DNA of 34,729 nucleotides, taken from positions 1 through 34,729 of the forward strand of contig LRSR01006736.1 in NCBI GenBank assembly GCA_001579985.1, written 5' to 3'. Both the position numbers and the translations under genes were made by a program. Shown here one piece after another: positions 21,141 through 29,705 of the stretch. The notes below the pieces were generated by a model. It did no database searches, was not told the origin of the DNA, and saw only the letters and a list, made by a program, of their open reading frames with translations. The first letter of the stretch is position 1, and each line of letters starts with the position of its first letter. Source of the stretch: Hypsibius dujardini (Eukaryota; Tardigrada; Eutardigrada; Parachela; Hypsibiidae).

Positions 21141-21932
21141 ATGTCATGCACACAAGTCTTGGTAAGCCAGTTACAAAGTTCGTAAGAGGAATATGTTTCA
21201 GAAAATAAGAATAAGGACCTCGGTGTAGCGCTGTCATCGAGTAATTCACTTAAAAACGTACAATGCTTAGACCCACTGTCTATGACGGCAACCGATGAAC
21301 TGTTAAGTCTAAAAATAGATACGCAAAAAATTAAGCCTAGTTTAGGTAAAGGATTAAGATATGAAAACGAACAAATCATCTTGCCACTTAACTCAATCGG
21401 AGGATTGACGAAAAGCAACGGTCTTTCCATCGTATGCAAACCACCTCTTTATTTCACTAACAACAAACTCAAATATGTAAAAGCAAGTACCCCCAGCGTA
21501 TGTTGATTTATGCTTGAAACCATAGTGGCGCAATCGAAATATAGTTACAGTCCTGGCAAGTCATTAGGATCAGCAAACTTTTTCACTAAATCAGGATTTC
21601 TTTACAGTCAGAAAGATTATGGGATGGGTGAGGATACAAAACTAGTGACTCTACAAGGTATAAAGATTGCAGCAATTAAAATTGTTTCTTTTTTTGCACA
21701 ACTTAAAATGAACGGAGTTACAATGATTAAATTAATTAGCCAATATCCTACTACTTTTCATGCTTTTAATTATAACGTCATATATGAGAAGTCGTTTTTG
21801 ACGATCGAAAAGTTCTATACCTGTAACCTCATTCACACAACAAAAAAAGACGAAATTATAACTGCTGTTTTCAGAATGTCAGATAGTGCTGAGATTAGTT
21901 GTTTGCTGATGTTAGAGGAGCTATTTCCTTAG
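21141..21932 (+). pseudogene. Fibre-like protein with shaft-type repeats, two internal stops
   Basis: One frame runs from ATG 21141 to TAG at 21930-21932, with TAA at 21183-21185 and TGA at 21504-21506. The middle part shows the alternating pattern of adenovirus fibre shaft (triple beta-spiral) repeats, hydrophobic pairs separated by Gly or Pro turns about every 15 residues: ELLSLKIDTQKIKPSLGKGL, IILPLNSIGGL, NGLSIVCKPPLYFTNNKL. The part after 21510 (~140 residues) is non-repetitive with many short beta-like stretches, where a receptor-binding head would be. In the family such fibres are trimeric attachment spikes. The call rests on pattern, not search. Because of the stops it is probably dead, though the shaft could be tested as a fold. 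Confidence 0.55.
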
Positions 21933-21959
21933 CAGTAATACTAGTACATCATTAACAAC

Positions 21960-23230
21960 TTATAACTCGTACTCTTTATACAGTTTTCTTACGTTACTTT
22001 TAGTTTCAAGATTTTGCAATCTAAAGCGATGTTTAACCCTTTCAATTACTTCGTATAACTCCGTACTATAGCGCAATCGATCACCTTTATCAAATGTTTT
22101 TCTGTAGAGTGAAATACGAACTTTATCTCCAACTTTAATTTTAGGCTCAATATTAACTTACTCCTGCTTGTTTTCATCCTGGTTATTAAACACATCTATT
22201 GGTATTGCTTTTATTGTAGAGTGAAAGGTGTTATTATAGTTATCTTGTATGTCTGGCAGCACTTTGTACCATGCTCTCAAACCGCTCGCTGTTCGCCACC
22301 TTTGAATCATTTGTGCTACAGTTCTGTTTACTCGCTCTACTATTGCGTTCTTGTTAATCTCATTAGGGTCAGAGAAGTAGGGTGGTTATATTATTTTTTT
22401 CGCAGTAGTTATTAAACTGCTTTGTATTAAAGTCGTTGTCTCCGTTGTGACGACCTGTTCTCCCTTCGAGAACCCGGAAGTCCTGTTGACCTTACGATAC
22501 ACAATAACTACGAGTACTCCTTTTTGGAATTATTACTTGCACAACAAAATTGAGAGAAGCCGAGATAGCAAGCCGATGGAAAGTCAAACTGAATGAGAAG
22601 CTAGAAAACGAACGAGAAGTCGAGTCTCGAACCGAGCTTCAAGACTCATCCTTATCGTTCGAACATGACAACAATCTAAACAAGCGCATTCTTCACTTGT
22701 CACTGAAACATCTTTCTCACAAGACAAGAACGAGAACTACAGCGTGGGAATTACAGTACGAGTACATGTGAGCAATATGTGGCACATGAGAATCGACCTT
22801 AATATATTGACCGGCAAATCACAACAACAAACACGAACGTCACACCGTTTATGCTTTGAGGTTTGCCCATGTGTTCAAACATCTTTTCTAGATTTTCCAT
22901 AATAGTTGGAAAACGTCCTTTGGTCATTGCAATGAGTTGCAAGTAGCGAGAGTAGACATCAATACATACCAGTATGTACTTGTAGTGGTTGAACATAAAC
23001 CGATCATAAATCATCACATCGATTTGGTAATTCTGCCTAGGAAAGTATGCGTTGACTGTATTAAATTTTTTTGGTTTTCTGGATTCCTTATTCACTTGGT
23101 TAGTGTACTGATTTTTAAGATAATTTTTTATCTCTAAAGAAGTTAAATCTTTATTGTCCAGTTTATGTTTCAGCTTAGATGCTGACTGGTAGCCAGTTTT
23201 TGGATCGTAGAAAAGACTTTTGAGATTCAT
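21960..23230 (-). pseudogene. Polinton integrase (rve superfamily), split by a solo LTR
   Basis: Starts at ATG 23230 and ends with TAA at 21960-21962. The N-terminal part (SLFYDPKTGYQSASKLKHKL...) is the typical helical/zinc-finger-adjacent region. The catalytic core begins NYQIDVMIYDR (first Asp), with YILVCIDVYSRYLQLIAMTK after it. It breaks at SING, resumes beyond the LTR with GDNDFNTKQFNNYCEKN (second Asp), then NAIVERVNRTVAQMI (catalytic Glu). The C-terminal domain has KVGDKVRISLYRKTF and HRFRLQNLETK. A one-base frameshift lies near 22386-22391, and an in-frame TAA at 22158-22160 precedes the C-terminal domain. The D,D,E residues survive but the gene cannot be expressed. Its ATG shares a CATG with the divergent gene at 23229. 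Confidence 0.9.
22446..22844. mobile_element. Solo LTR (Ty3/gypsy-like), 399 bp, in the integrase
   Basis: The insert begins TGTGACGACC and ends AACGTCACA, so it has TG...CA ends with a 7-bp inverted repeat (TGTGACG/CGTCACA). It is flanked by CCGT on both sides (22442-22445 and 22845-22848). Removing the insert and one CCGT restores the integrase reading from SIN to GDND exactly. TGTNACGACC starts are common in gypsy LTRs. No internal retrotransposon genes remain, so it is a solo LTR from LTR-LTR recombination. It carries a palindromic GAACATGACAAC-type region but no clear AATAAA. Confidence 0.9.
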
Positions 23231-23477
23231 GGCTTTAGATAACACTACAATGTCACTTCTAACTGAAACTGCAACTAAAGCTATTTCAGATACATGTAAA
23301 GATTACTGCAATCAGCAAACTGTAAACAGCTGGAGTAATGCAAGTCTAGGTATAGCAGAAATACTCTTCACCTCACTTAATATCATAATTAACTTTATTG
23401 TGTACAAAAAAATAAATGTATCTAATCCTCGTAATAATGTTTTCAATCGAGAAGCATTGTTTAAGAATGATGTGTAG
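23229..23477 (+). CDS. Small Polinton membrane protein
   Basis: 82 codons from ATG 23229. Sequence: a Thr/Ser-rich N-terminus (ALDNTTMSLLTETATKAISD), a Cys pair (CKDYC), then one hydrophobic segment (LGIAEILFTSLNIIINFIVY) followed by KK and a polar tail. This gives a single membrane anchor. It starts head-to-head with the integrase, both ATGs lying in the same CATG. No family recognised. Confidence 0.5.
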   Translation: MALDNTTMSLLTETATKAISDTCKDYCNQQTVNSWSNASLGIAEILFTSLNIIINFIVYKKINVSNPRNNVFNREALFKNDV

Positions 23478-23500
23478 TAGTAACTGTTTTAGGTTGAGTG

Positions 23501-24053
23501 TTAGTTACCATGTTTCTTAAATTTAGCATAAAGGTAAATTGCAATTATGATTGAGAAAAGTATTATAAGGATACATTTTATAATAAAACTGAAATTTATT
23601 TTAATGATATTTATTCCAAGTTCTGACACACAGTAATTCAACGTATTATTTAAACCTTTTTTATATTCTTCTTCTTTAATTTTTGCTTCCAGATAACTTC
23701 CTAGACCCTTTAATACCATTTTCCAAAATTTCAAGAAAACTGTTCACTCGTGTCTTTACGTGATCAACCTCACTTTGAGGTAGCTTTGCAGCTCCTGGAA
23801 GAACAATCTCAAATTCGGATTTATTTTTTTCTTCAAAATAATCCCGTGTTCGTTGTGTTATTGTGTCGATGATTTCATCTTTTTCCTTTATTATTTGACA
23901 GCAATATTCTATATCTGAATTTCTATTTTCTCTCTCTTTTTGTAATAAACTAGCGGATACCAGGTCTGCTGGAAACAGGGGTGATGTTGTTAAGTCTTGC
24001 GATTGCTTCTTCGTCAGTGAGCTGGTTTGTTGTCTGTGTTTGGTTTCCTCCAT
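23501..24053 (-). pseudogene. Coiled-coil protein with C-terminal membrane anchor, frameshifted
   Basis: ATG at 24053 opens a frame to 23676 that is rich in Glu, Lys and Gln (LLQKERENRNSDIEYCCQII..., TQRTRDYFEEKNKSEFEIVL), probably coiled coil. Near 23706, after NGIKG, a G-run (AAAGGGTCT) marks a slip; the next frame continues LGSYLEAKIKEEEYKKG and ends with a hydrophobic helix (FIIKCILIILFSIIIAIYLY) plus AKFKKHGN at 23501. Joined reading would be about 184 residues. The frame change is inferred from the smooth continuation. The N-terminus overlaps the HTH ORF in another frame, and both may derive from one longer gene. Confidence 0.5.
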
Positions 24054-24252
24054 GTAACTCCTTTTTTATAGTTATGCCGAATAATTTTAAATATTTATAA
24101 TAGGTGGACCTTGAAATCTCTAAATTCCGACAAGTATCTTTGACTGGCAAATTTCCCCTGTCAGAAATTATTGTTTCTTTTATGTGGTCTAAAGAATACT
24201 TTTTATATTGACCAGATACTATAGGAGGAAAAATTGAGCATATCAACGGGTG
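23950..24252 (-). pseudogene. HTH protein, start lost against the 10-bp array
   Basis: The open frame runs from 24252, just after an in-frame stop within the array, to TAG at 23950, without an ATG. Residues KKYSLDHIKETIISDRGNLP and VKDTCRNLEISRSTYYKYLK form a helix-turn-helix of the Psq/transposase type, followed by a polar tail (TDEEAIARLNNITPVSSRPG). The lack of a start and the array at its 5' end suggest that the repeat displaced the original beginning, or that a spliced leader exon exists. Probable DNA-binding protein. Confidence 0.5.
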
Positions 24253-24320
24253 TCAGCGTGTGTCCGCGTGTGTCCGCATGTGTCCGCGTGTGTCAACGGG
24301 TGTCAGCGTGTGTCAACGGA
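24241..24320. repeat. Eight exact 10-bp tandem units
   Basis: Units: TATCAACGGG, TGTCAGCGTG, TGTCCGCGTG, TGTCCGCATG, TGTCCGCGTG, TGTCAACGGG, TGTCAGCGTG, TGTCAACGGA. The consensus is TGTCNRCGKG with no indel between units. It is GC-rich inside AT-rich DNA and sits between the HTH gene and the plus-strand gene at 24519. Confidence 0.9.
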
Positions 24321-24518
24321 TGCTTATAGAAACACAAAAATTTTTTGTTGTTGCTATTTCTCAATACATCCTGGACAACGGTGAGGATTGAAATGTCTCA
24401 GATGTCTCAGACAAAACATTTTTTCACAATTATATACGAGTTTTTAACATTGAATTTATTTTAATGTACTTTTAGCTGTATCGTACACAACACATACTTT
24501 GCCTACCAGAATTAAAAA

Positions 24519-24707
24519 ATGCCTAGTACTGAAGCTCAAAAGCGGGCCCAAAGAAACTATTACATTAAGGTAAAAGAAGACCAAGAAAAATATAAACTCT
24601 ACCTTGAAAAAAAGAAACTATACTTTGAAAAATTCAAAGAAACCGAGGCTTATCAAAGAAATAAAGAGGAAAACTTACAACGTTACCACAAAAACAAATC
24701 TTGTTAA
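24519..24707 (+). CDS. Small basic, highly charged Polinton protein
   Basis: 62 codons, intact, preceded by AAAAA before the ATG. It is almost all Lys, Glu, Tyr, Gln and Arg, with AQKRAQRNYYIKVKEDQEKY and a repeat of the YxxxKxE spacing (YLEKKKLYFEKFKETEAYQR). Short proteins of this composition recur in large DNA viruses and Polintons and are thought to bind nucleic acid; this is inference from composition. Confidence 0.55.
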   Translation: MPSTEAQKRAQRNYYIKVKEDQEKYKLYLEKKKLYFEKFKETEAYQRNKEENLQRYHKNKSC

Positions 24708-24781
24708 TTACTTCTTTTTAAAATAAGTTTTATTTTTCTAGTATGATATCATACTATACATTTTTCTCGGTTTACTTTACA

Positions 24782-25189
24782 ATGGCTGATCTTCAGTAAA
24801 TTTCTCGTCATTTTGAAAAGATAGGGAGAACAAATGAAAGACTGAAGCGTATTCCAGGATATGAAACAACTACTGTTTCACGAAGAGCTACGGCTGAAGA
24901 AGTCAACAATTATATTCAAGTTATCGAAGACTATGAAAACCGGATTACCCTGGACAATATTTATAAGGAAACAGAACCATCTCTGCAAGATGAAGTAAAT
25001 ATTAATGTGAAGAGTTTGTTTGACCCTTATAGTGTCGAATTAGTTCGTACTGGTTTACGGAATGCAACTCAAACTTACAGAATCACTCTGAACGCTACTC
25101 CATTAAATAACACGAGTGGGAAGGATTTGGCTAGTCAGTTTCTCAATTTGATCGAAGTACCAGTAACAGCTACTAACCCAACAATTTAA
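24782..25189 (+). pseudogene. Unassigned Polinton gene with early nonsense codon
   Basis: ATG at 24782 gives MADLQ and then TAA at 24797-24799; the same frame stays open to TAA at 25187-25189 (about 136 codons). The product contains HFEKIGRTNERLKRIPGYET, an acidic helical middle, and NATQTYRITLNATPLNNTSG ending with LIEVPVTATNPTI. The sustained frame and its position five bases before the polymerase start show a real former gene. No family recognised. Confidence 0.55.
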
Positions 25190-25193
25190 TAGA

Positions 25194-28100
25194 ATGCGTA
25201 GCTACAAAGTTATTTTTATACTTTCCACAATTATGATGAAGAACAATTTCAATGGTCAGAAGTCTGAAAGCATAACAGTACCCACAGCTACTAAGCCTGT
25301 TTCAGTGGAAAACCTTAGTAAGATAACCAATGAATTCATAAATAACAAAAACAATGAGATTGTATCATACATAAGTAAAATGATGCTAAAGGTTCTGGAT
25401 TTGTTCTAACAGGTGTTCTCCATTTGGATATAAAATTTGATGAATGCAATTCTATAAATGCTGGGAGTTATATAGAATTGCCTGAATATGTTGCCAACAA
25501 GAAAGCTTGTATTAACGTAAATAACGGTGAGGATAATTATTGTTTTGTTTGGTCCATTTGTGCTGCCCTGTTTTGGGCTGAAGAAAAAAATCCACAAAAA
25601 TTAACCAAAAAACGTAAAGAATGCTTCAAACAATTAAAACACGGTGACATAAAATATCCGATACAATATTTCATTAAAGATATAGGAAAATTTGAAAGGC
25701 TTAATGAAATCAATGTCAGAGTTATTTACTTTGAGAAAAAAACTAAGTCATTTTGGCCGATTTATTACAACCGAAATCAAACCGAACAGTATAGTAGAGA
25801 AGTGACATTACTGATTATTAGGAAAAAAGACAGCAATGAAGCTATCACTGACCATTTCGTTTGGGTAAAAGATGTGAGTCGTTTACTTTCCACTCAAGTC
25901 AGCAAACATGAACATAAACAATTCTTCTGCCTATCTTGTTTCAAGCATTACGGTACTAAAAAATTACTGAACAGTCAAAAAAAATATTGCCACGAACACC
26001 CATCAGCAATCACAGTGATGCCTAAACCAGGTGAAAATATCATGAAGTTTAAAAACCATCCTTATCAGTTCCGTCATCCCTTTGTTCTATATTGCGACTT
26101 AGAGAGCTTATTAAAAGCATTGGAAACAATTGATGAAGGAAATGAGCGACCGAAGGGGAGAGCAAAGCGACCAGGCGAGCGAAGCGAAGCCGCTGCAGGT
26201 TGCGAAGCAACCGTGCGTAGCGAGCAAGTGGAACGAACGACCGAAGGGAGCGTGCAGACGAAGGGAGCGTGCAGACGAAGGGAGCGTATCTCGATCGGAG
26301 GGAGTAAAATGTTATAACACACACCACCACGTAGCTTGCTCTTTTGCTGGTCAACCAGTGCCATTTTATAAAAATTATAAACCATATCTCTATAGAGGTA
26401 AAGAAAGCGAAACCGAAGTGATAGATGTCTTCTATAAACAACTAGAAGTATATGCTAAAGATTTCCATAAAATCCTGAAAGTGAATAAACCAATCATAAT
26501 GTGTGACGATCAACTAAAAGAGCATAATAAAGCTACACGCTGCTATATCTGTAAAGAAATTTTCAATGAGTTGGATGAAGCTTTAATTAAAGTTAAGGAT
26601 CACGATCATTTTACTGGTGAATATCGTGGACCTGCTCATTCACAGTGTAATTTAAAGATAAGAAATAACCTCTACCGAATAAAAGTTGTATTTCACAATT
26701 CTAAAAATTATGATACCCACTTCTTTGTTAAGCAAATCAATAAACTTGAGAACGTCAAAGTTATTGCAAAGACTATGGAAAAGTACAGTAAAGTAAGTGG
26801 CACTATTAAGCTTGAGAATGATAAAAGTATGGGTATAGACTTTATAGACTCTTGTCAATTTTTGCTATCTTCTCGATCTAACTTAGCTAATAACTTGGGT
26901 GAAAATGATTTCAAACAAACAGATCAACACTTTGGTATCAATTCTAAGCTATTCCAAAAGAAAGGTATTTACCCATACAGTTTCATGGATAATTTCGAAA
27001 AATTCGAACTGAGAGAGAAACCAACCAAGGAAGACTTCTACGATCATCTGAAGCAAAAACCATGTACAGATGAAGAATATAAATACTTTGAGGAAGTGTG
27101 GATACAATGAAATGTGAGAATATGGGAGACTATCATGATCTGTATCTTTATTCGGACGTAACCATTTTAGCGGACGTTTTCGAAAGATTCAGAGATATTT
27201 GTCTACAATACTATGAATTAGATTCTATACACTATATAACTGCTCCGTCGCTAGCTTTTGATGCCATGCTTAAGATGACCAAAGTAGAAATCGAACTGTT
27301 AACAGATGAGAATGACTACATGTTATGGGAAAAAGCAGTTCGAGGTGGAAATGTTAATGTTGTTAGAAGACACATCAAGGCAAACAAAAAGTATTTGCCA
27401 GATTATGATGAGACGTTAAAAACCTCCTACGGAATGTATTTCGATGCAACTGCCCTATACAGCCATTCGATGTGTCAGAAACTTCCAATTGGTGGTTTCA
27501 AACACCTAGACCCAGACAAGATAATTATAAATGACATGATGGGCTTAGATGTTGAAGGTGATTATGGTTACTTGTTTGTGGTAGATATCTATTTTCCAGA
27601 TGAGTTACACAATTTATTTGACCATATGCCAATGGCGCCAGAGAAAAAAATGATCACCGAAGACATGTTAAATAAGAAAGCAAAGATGCTCAAATCAGAC
27701 ATACACTATACTGCTAGTGAAAAACTCATCTCAAGTCTTAAACCAAAAACTAATTATCCCAACCATATCAAAAACTTACAATATTATATCAGTAAAAGGG
27801 CTATAGTGACAAAAATACATGATGTAATTCGGTTCAAACAAAAAGCTTTTATGGCACCTTATATCAAATTCAACATATCACAACGAACTAAACCAGGGGT
27901 GACGGCTTTTGAGAAAGATATCTTCAAGTTAATGAACAACTCAGTATTTGGGAAAACAATGGAAAACGTGAGATTATACCAAGATGTGAAAGTTTGCACG
28001 AAAAGAAAACAATACACAAACAAGATGGTACCAGACCCGTTTTTCAACGATTCGCTTGCGATACATGAAAACTTGGTAATTTGTAAGATGGGTAAGAAAG

Positions 28101-28744
28101 AAGTTAAATTGTGTAAACCAGTGGCTATAGGGGTTACTATTCTGGATAACAGCAAACTCCATATGTATCAGTTTCATTATGACGTTATGATTGCAAAATA
28201 TGGAACCGAAAACTGTCAGTTTGCCAACGGTGACACAGATAGTTTAATATATTTAATTAATACGAAGGATATATATGAAGACTTGAGAGATGAGTCGTTT
28301 GGTAGTCATTTTGATTTATCAGTCTTTCCTGAAACTCATTTTCTTCATAATAAAATCAATAAAGGAGTAATAGGTAAATTTAAAGATGAAGTTCAAGATG
28401 GTAAGAGCCTTAGATTGTTGTCTGAAGTAATTTCCATAAGACCTAAAATGTATCATTGTGAAGTCTATGATACAGAGAGCAAACAGATTGTAAAACCAAA
28501 GCAAGCAACTAAGGGAGTTCCAAGAGGTACTTTAACGCTAGATAATTTCATTAATTGTTTGTACAAAAACGAACAGACTGTTGTGAGTTTCAACACGTTT
28601 AGAAGCAGGCGACATGAGATTTATTCACAGGTAAATAATAAAATAGGACTAGCAAACTACGACGTCAAGCGTCATTTAAGGAGTGATGGAATTAGAACAT
28701 ACGCTTATGGTCATTACAAACAAGACAAACAAGTAATCTGCTAA
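25194..28744 (+). pseudogene. Polinton protein-primed family B DNA polymerase, broken
   Basis: ATG at 25194. The reading passes through frameshifts near 25380 and 27100 and the 166-bp insert at 26141-26306, giving an ancestral length of about 1,128 residues. Features in order: the N-terminal Polinton region (SGFVLTGVLHLDI, GSYIELPEYVANKKACINVN, DNYCFVWSICAAL); a Cys/His cluster (FFCLSCFKHYG...KKYCHEH); exonuclease ExoI FVLYCDLESLL; a second Cys/His group (CYICKEIF...HDHFTGEYRG); ExoII IDFIDSCQFL; ExoIII DYHDLYLYSDVTILADVF; polymerase motif A DATALYSHSM; motif B KLMNNSVFGKTMENV; motif C NGDTDSLIY. The C-terminus has KGVPRGTLTLDNF. The catalytic residues are present, but the gene cannot make full-length protein. 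The family replicates linear element DNA from a terminal protein. Confidence 0.95.
26141..26306. other. GC-rich 166-bp insert in the polymerase, open in several frames
   Basis: AT-rich polymerase sequence breaks after ...LKALETIDEG and resumes at KCYNTHHHVACSF. Between them lies DNA rich in GAGCGA, GCGAAGC and GAAGGGAGCG motifs, including an 18-bp tandem pair (GTGCAGACGAAGGGAGCG). It has no stop in either sense frame that joins the flanks, and the antisense frames are long and open too. AAATG-like sequence lies at both ends, one base out of exact register. The length shifts the polymerase frame by one base. The family is unknown. Confidence 0.75.
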
Positions 28745-28780
28745 GGTAGATTAGACGTAGCCTAACAGATTACCTTTTTT
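28733..28780 (+). terminator. Hairpin plus T-run at the polymerase stop codon
   Basis: GTAATCTG (28733-28740) pairs with CAGATTAC (28766-28773), extended by CTAAGG against CCTAA, and is followed by six T. The stem overlaps the polymerase stop TAA at 28742-28744. It looks like an intrinsic-type transcription end signal between the polymerase and the capsid gene. Confidence 0.45.
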
Positions 28781-28847
28781 ATAAAACAAAATAAAATTCA
28801 TTTTTTTATTTTAACATCAAGTATAACCAAAACCTAACCGCTTAAAA

Positions 28848-29705
28848 ATGTTGTCGATCGCAAATATTCACACTACTGACATTCCTTCTCAGTTTGTGAC
28901 TCAGGTTCAACCCATCAACAATGTGGTTGAAAACCTTATATATCAAACGGTATCTTCGAAGAACTGTTCAACCATACTAATGGATCAGAACAACACTAAC
29001 ACATCTGAAATTATATTTGAAATTGATGGAGACTCTGGTTCTTGCATCGATTTATCATAAATATCTTTCGAGTATGACTTAGCAGTTAGTATGTATGTCA
29101 ACGGACAAGTAACTCCTGTTTTAGAAACATATCCAGTAAACTTTGTAGACAGCTTTCATAGTAGTTGGATCAATTCTTTGTCGGTGGATTTCACAGTTGC
29201 AAATCATGGTGCAAGAATAATAGAGCATGTTTTAAATTTCAGTCAACAGAACCAGATGATGAACTCTTTAACGTATACATTAGATGAAATACAAACTCAA
29301 GGTAGTCTATACGGGTACTATAACGAAAGTCAAGCTATAAAAGACGCTGCTGCAAAAAATAGTGCCAGTATAAATGGATGTGAATATCTCTGGGGAGATT
29401 CGGCTAGCGTAAAATGAACCAATAGCAGCATAGAACGAAAACAGATGTTACTAGCTGCCAACGTGGGGCAAAACAGCAAAAGGATTGCCTTTAGGGTTAA
29501 TCATCCATTCTTTAACGTTAACAATGTGTTACCACCTAATTTTGGAATCCGAATAACTATGCAACCACAAAATACATATACCAGTTTTATAGCAGATACA
29601 ACTTCAGCAAAAATAGGCACACTGGAGAATCCTTTATTTGGAAAGGTTGTGACGTTCAGCAGTTCTGTCTCTAATTTAGTTTGTTTAGTAAGACGAAAAA
29701 AATTA
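28848..29705 (+). pseudogene. Probable Polinton major capsid protein, truncated, two internal stops
   Basis: One frame from ATG 28848 with TAA at 29058-29060 and TGA at 29415-29417, continuing to about 29705. FEYDLAVSMYVNGQ, then ETYPVNFVDSFHSSWINSL and IIEHVLNFSQQNQ fit the first jelly-roll of Polinton MCPs (the PVNxFxHSxxxxxxV and Y-E-LLNxS pattern). Further on, RVNHPFFNVNNVLPPNFGI and VSNLVCLVRRKK fit later strands. Only about 285 residues remain where complete MCPs have about 500-650, so the 3' half is missing at the junction with host DNA. Assignment by pattern and by position after the polymerase. Confidence 0.6.

Larger units (their letters stand above)
19621..29705. mobile_element. 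Degenerate Polinton/Maverick (adintovirus-like) element
   Basis: AT-rich, mostly intronless DNA with closely spaced genes on both strands, unlike the flanks. It joins the hallmark genes of Polintons: protein-primed family B polymerase, retroviral-type integrase, a probable double-jelly-roll capsid gene and small virion-like proteins. Several genes carry stops or frameshifts, and the integrase is split by an LTR. No long terminal inverted repeats were seen, and the outermost genes on both sides look truncated, so both ends are probably lost. No FtsK/HerA ATPase or adenain-like protease was recognised. Exact boundaries are uncertain by tens of bases. Confidence 0.85.

Noticed and set aside
22550-22771. 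73-codon ORF (+) inside the solo LTR
   Set aside because: Lies wholly within a 399-bp LTR; Glu/Arg/Ser-rich without retroelement motifs.
24241-24320. CRISPR-like array
   Set aside because: Units are contiguous 10-mers without spacers, in a eukaryotic element.
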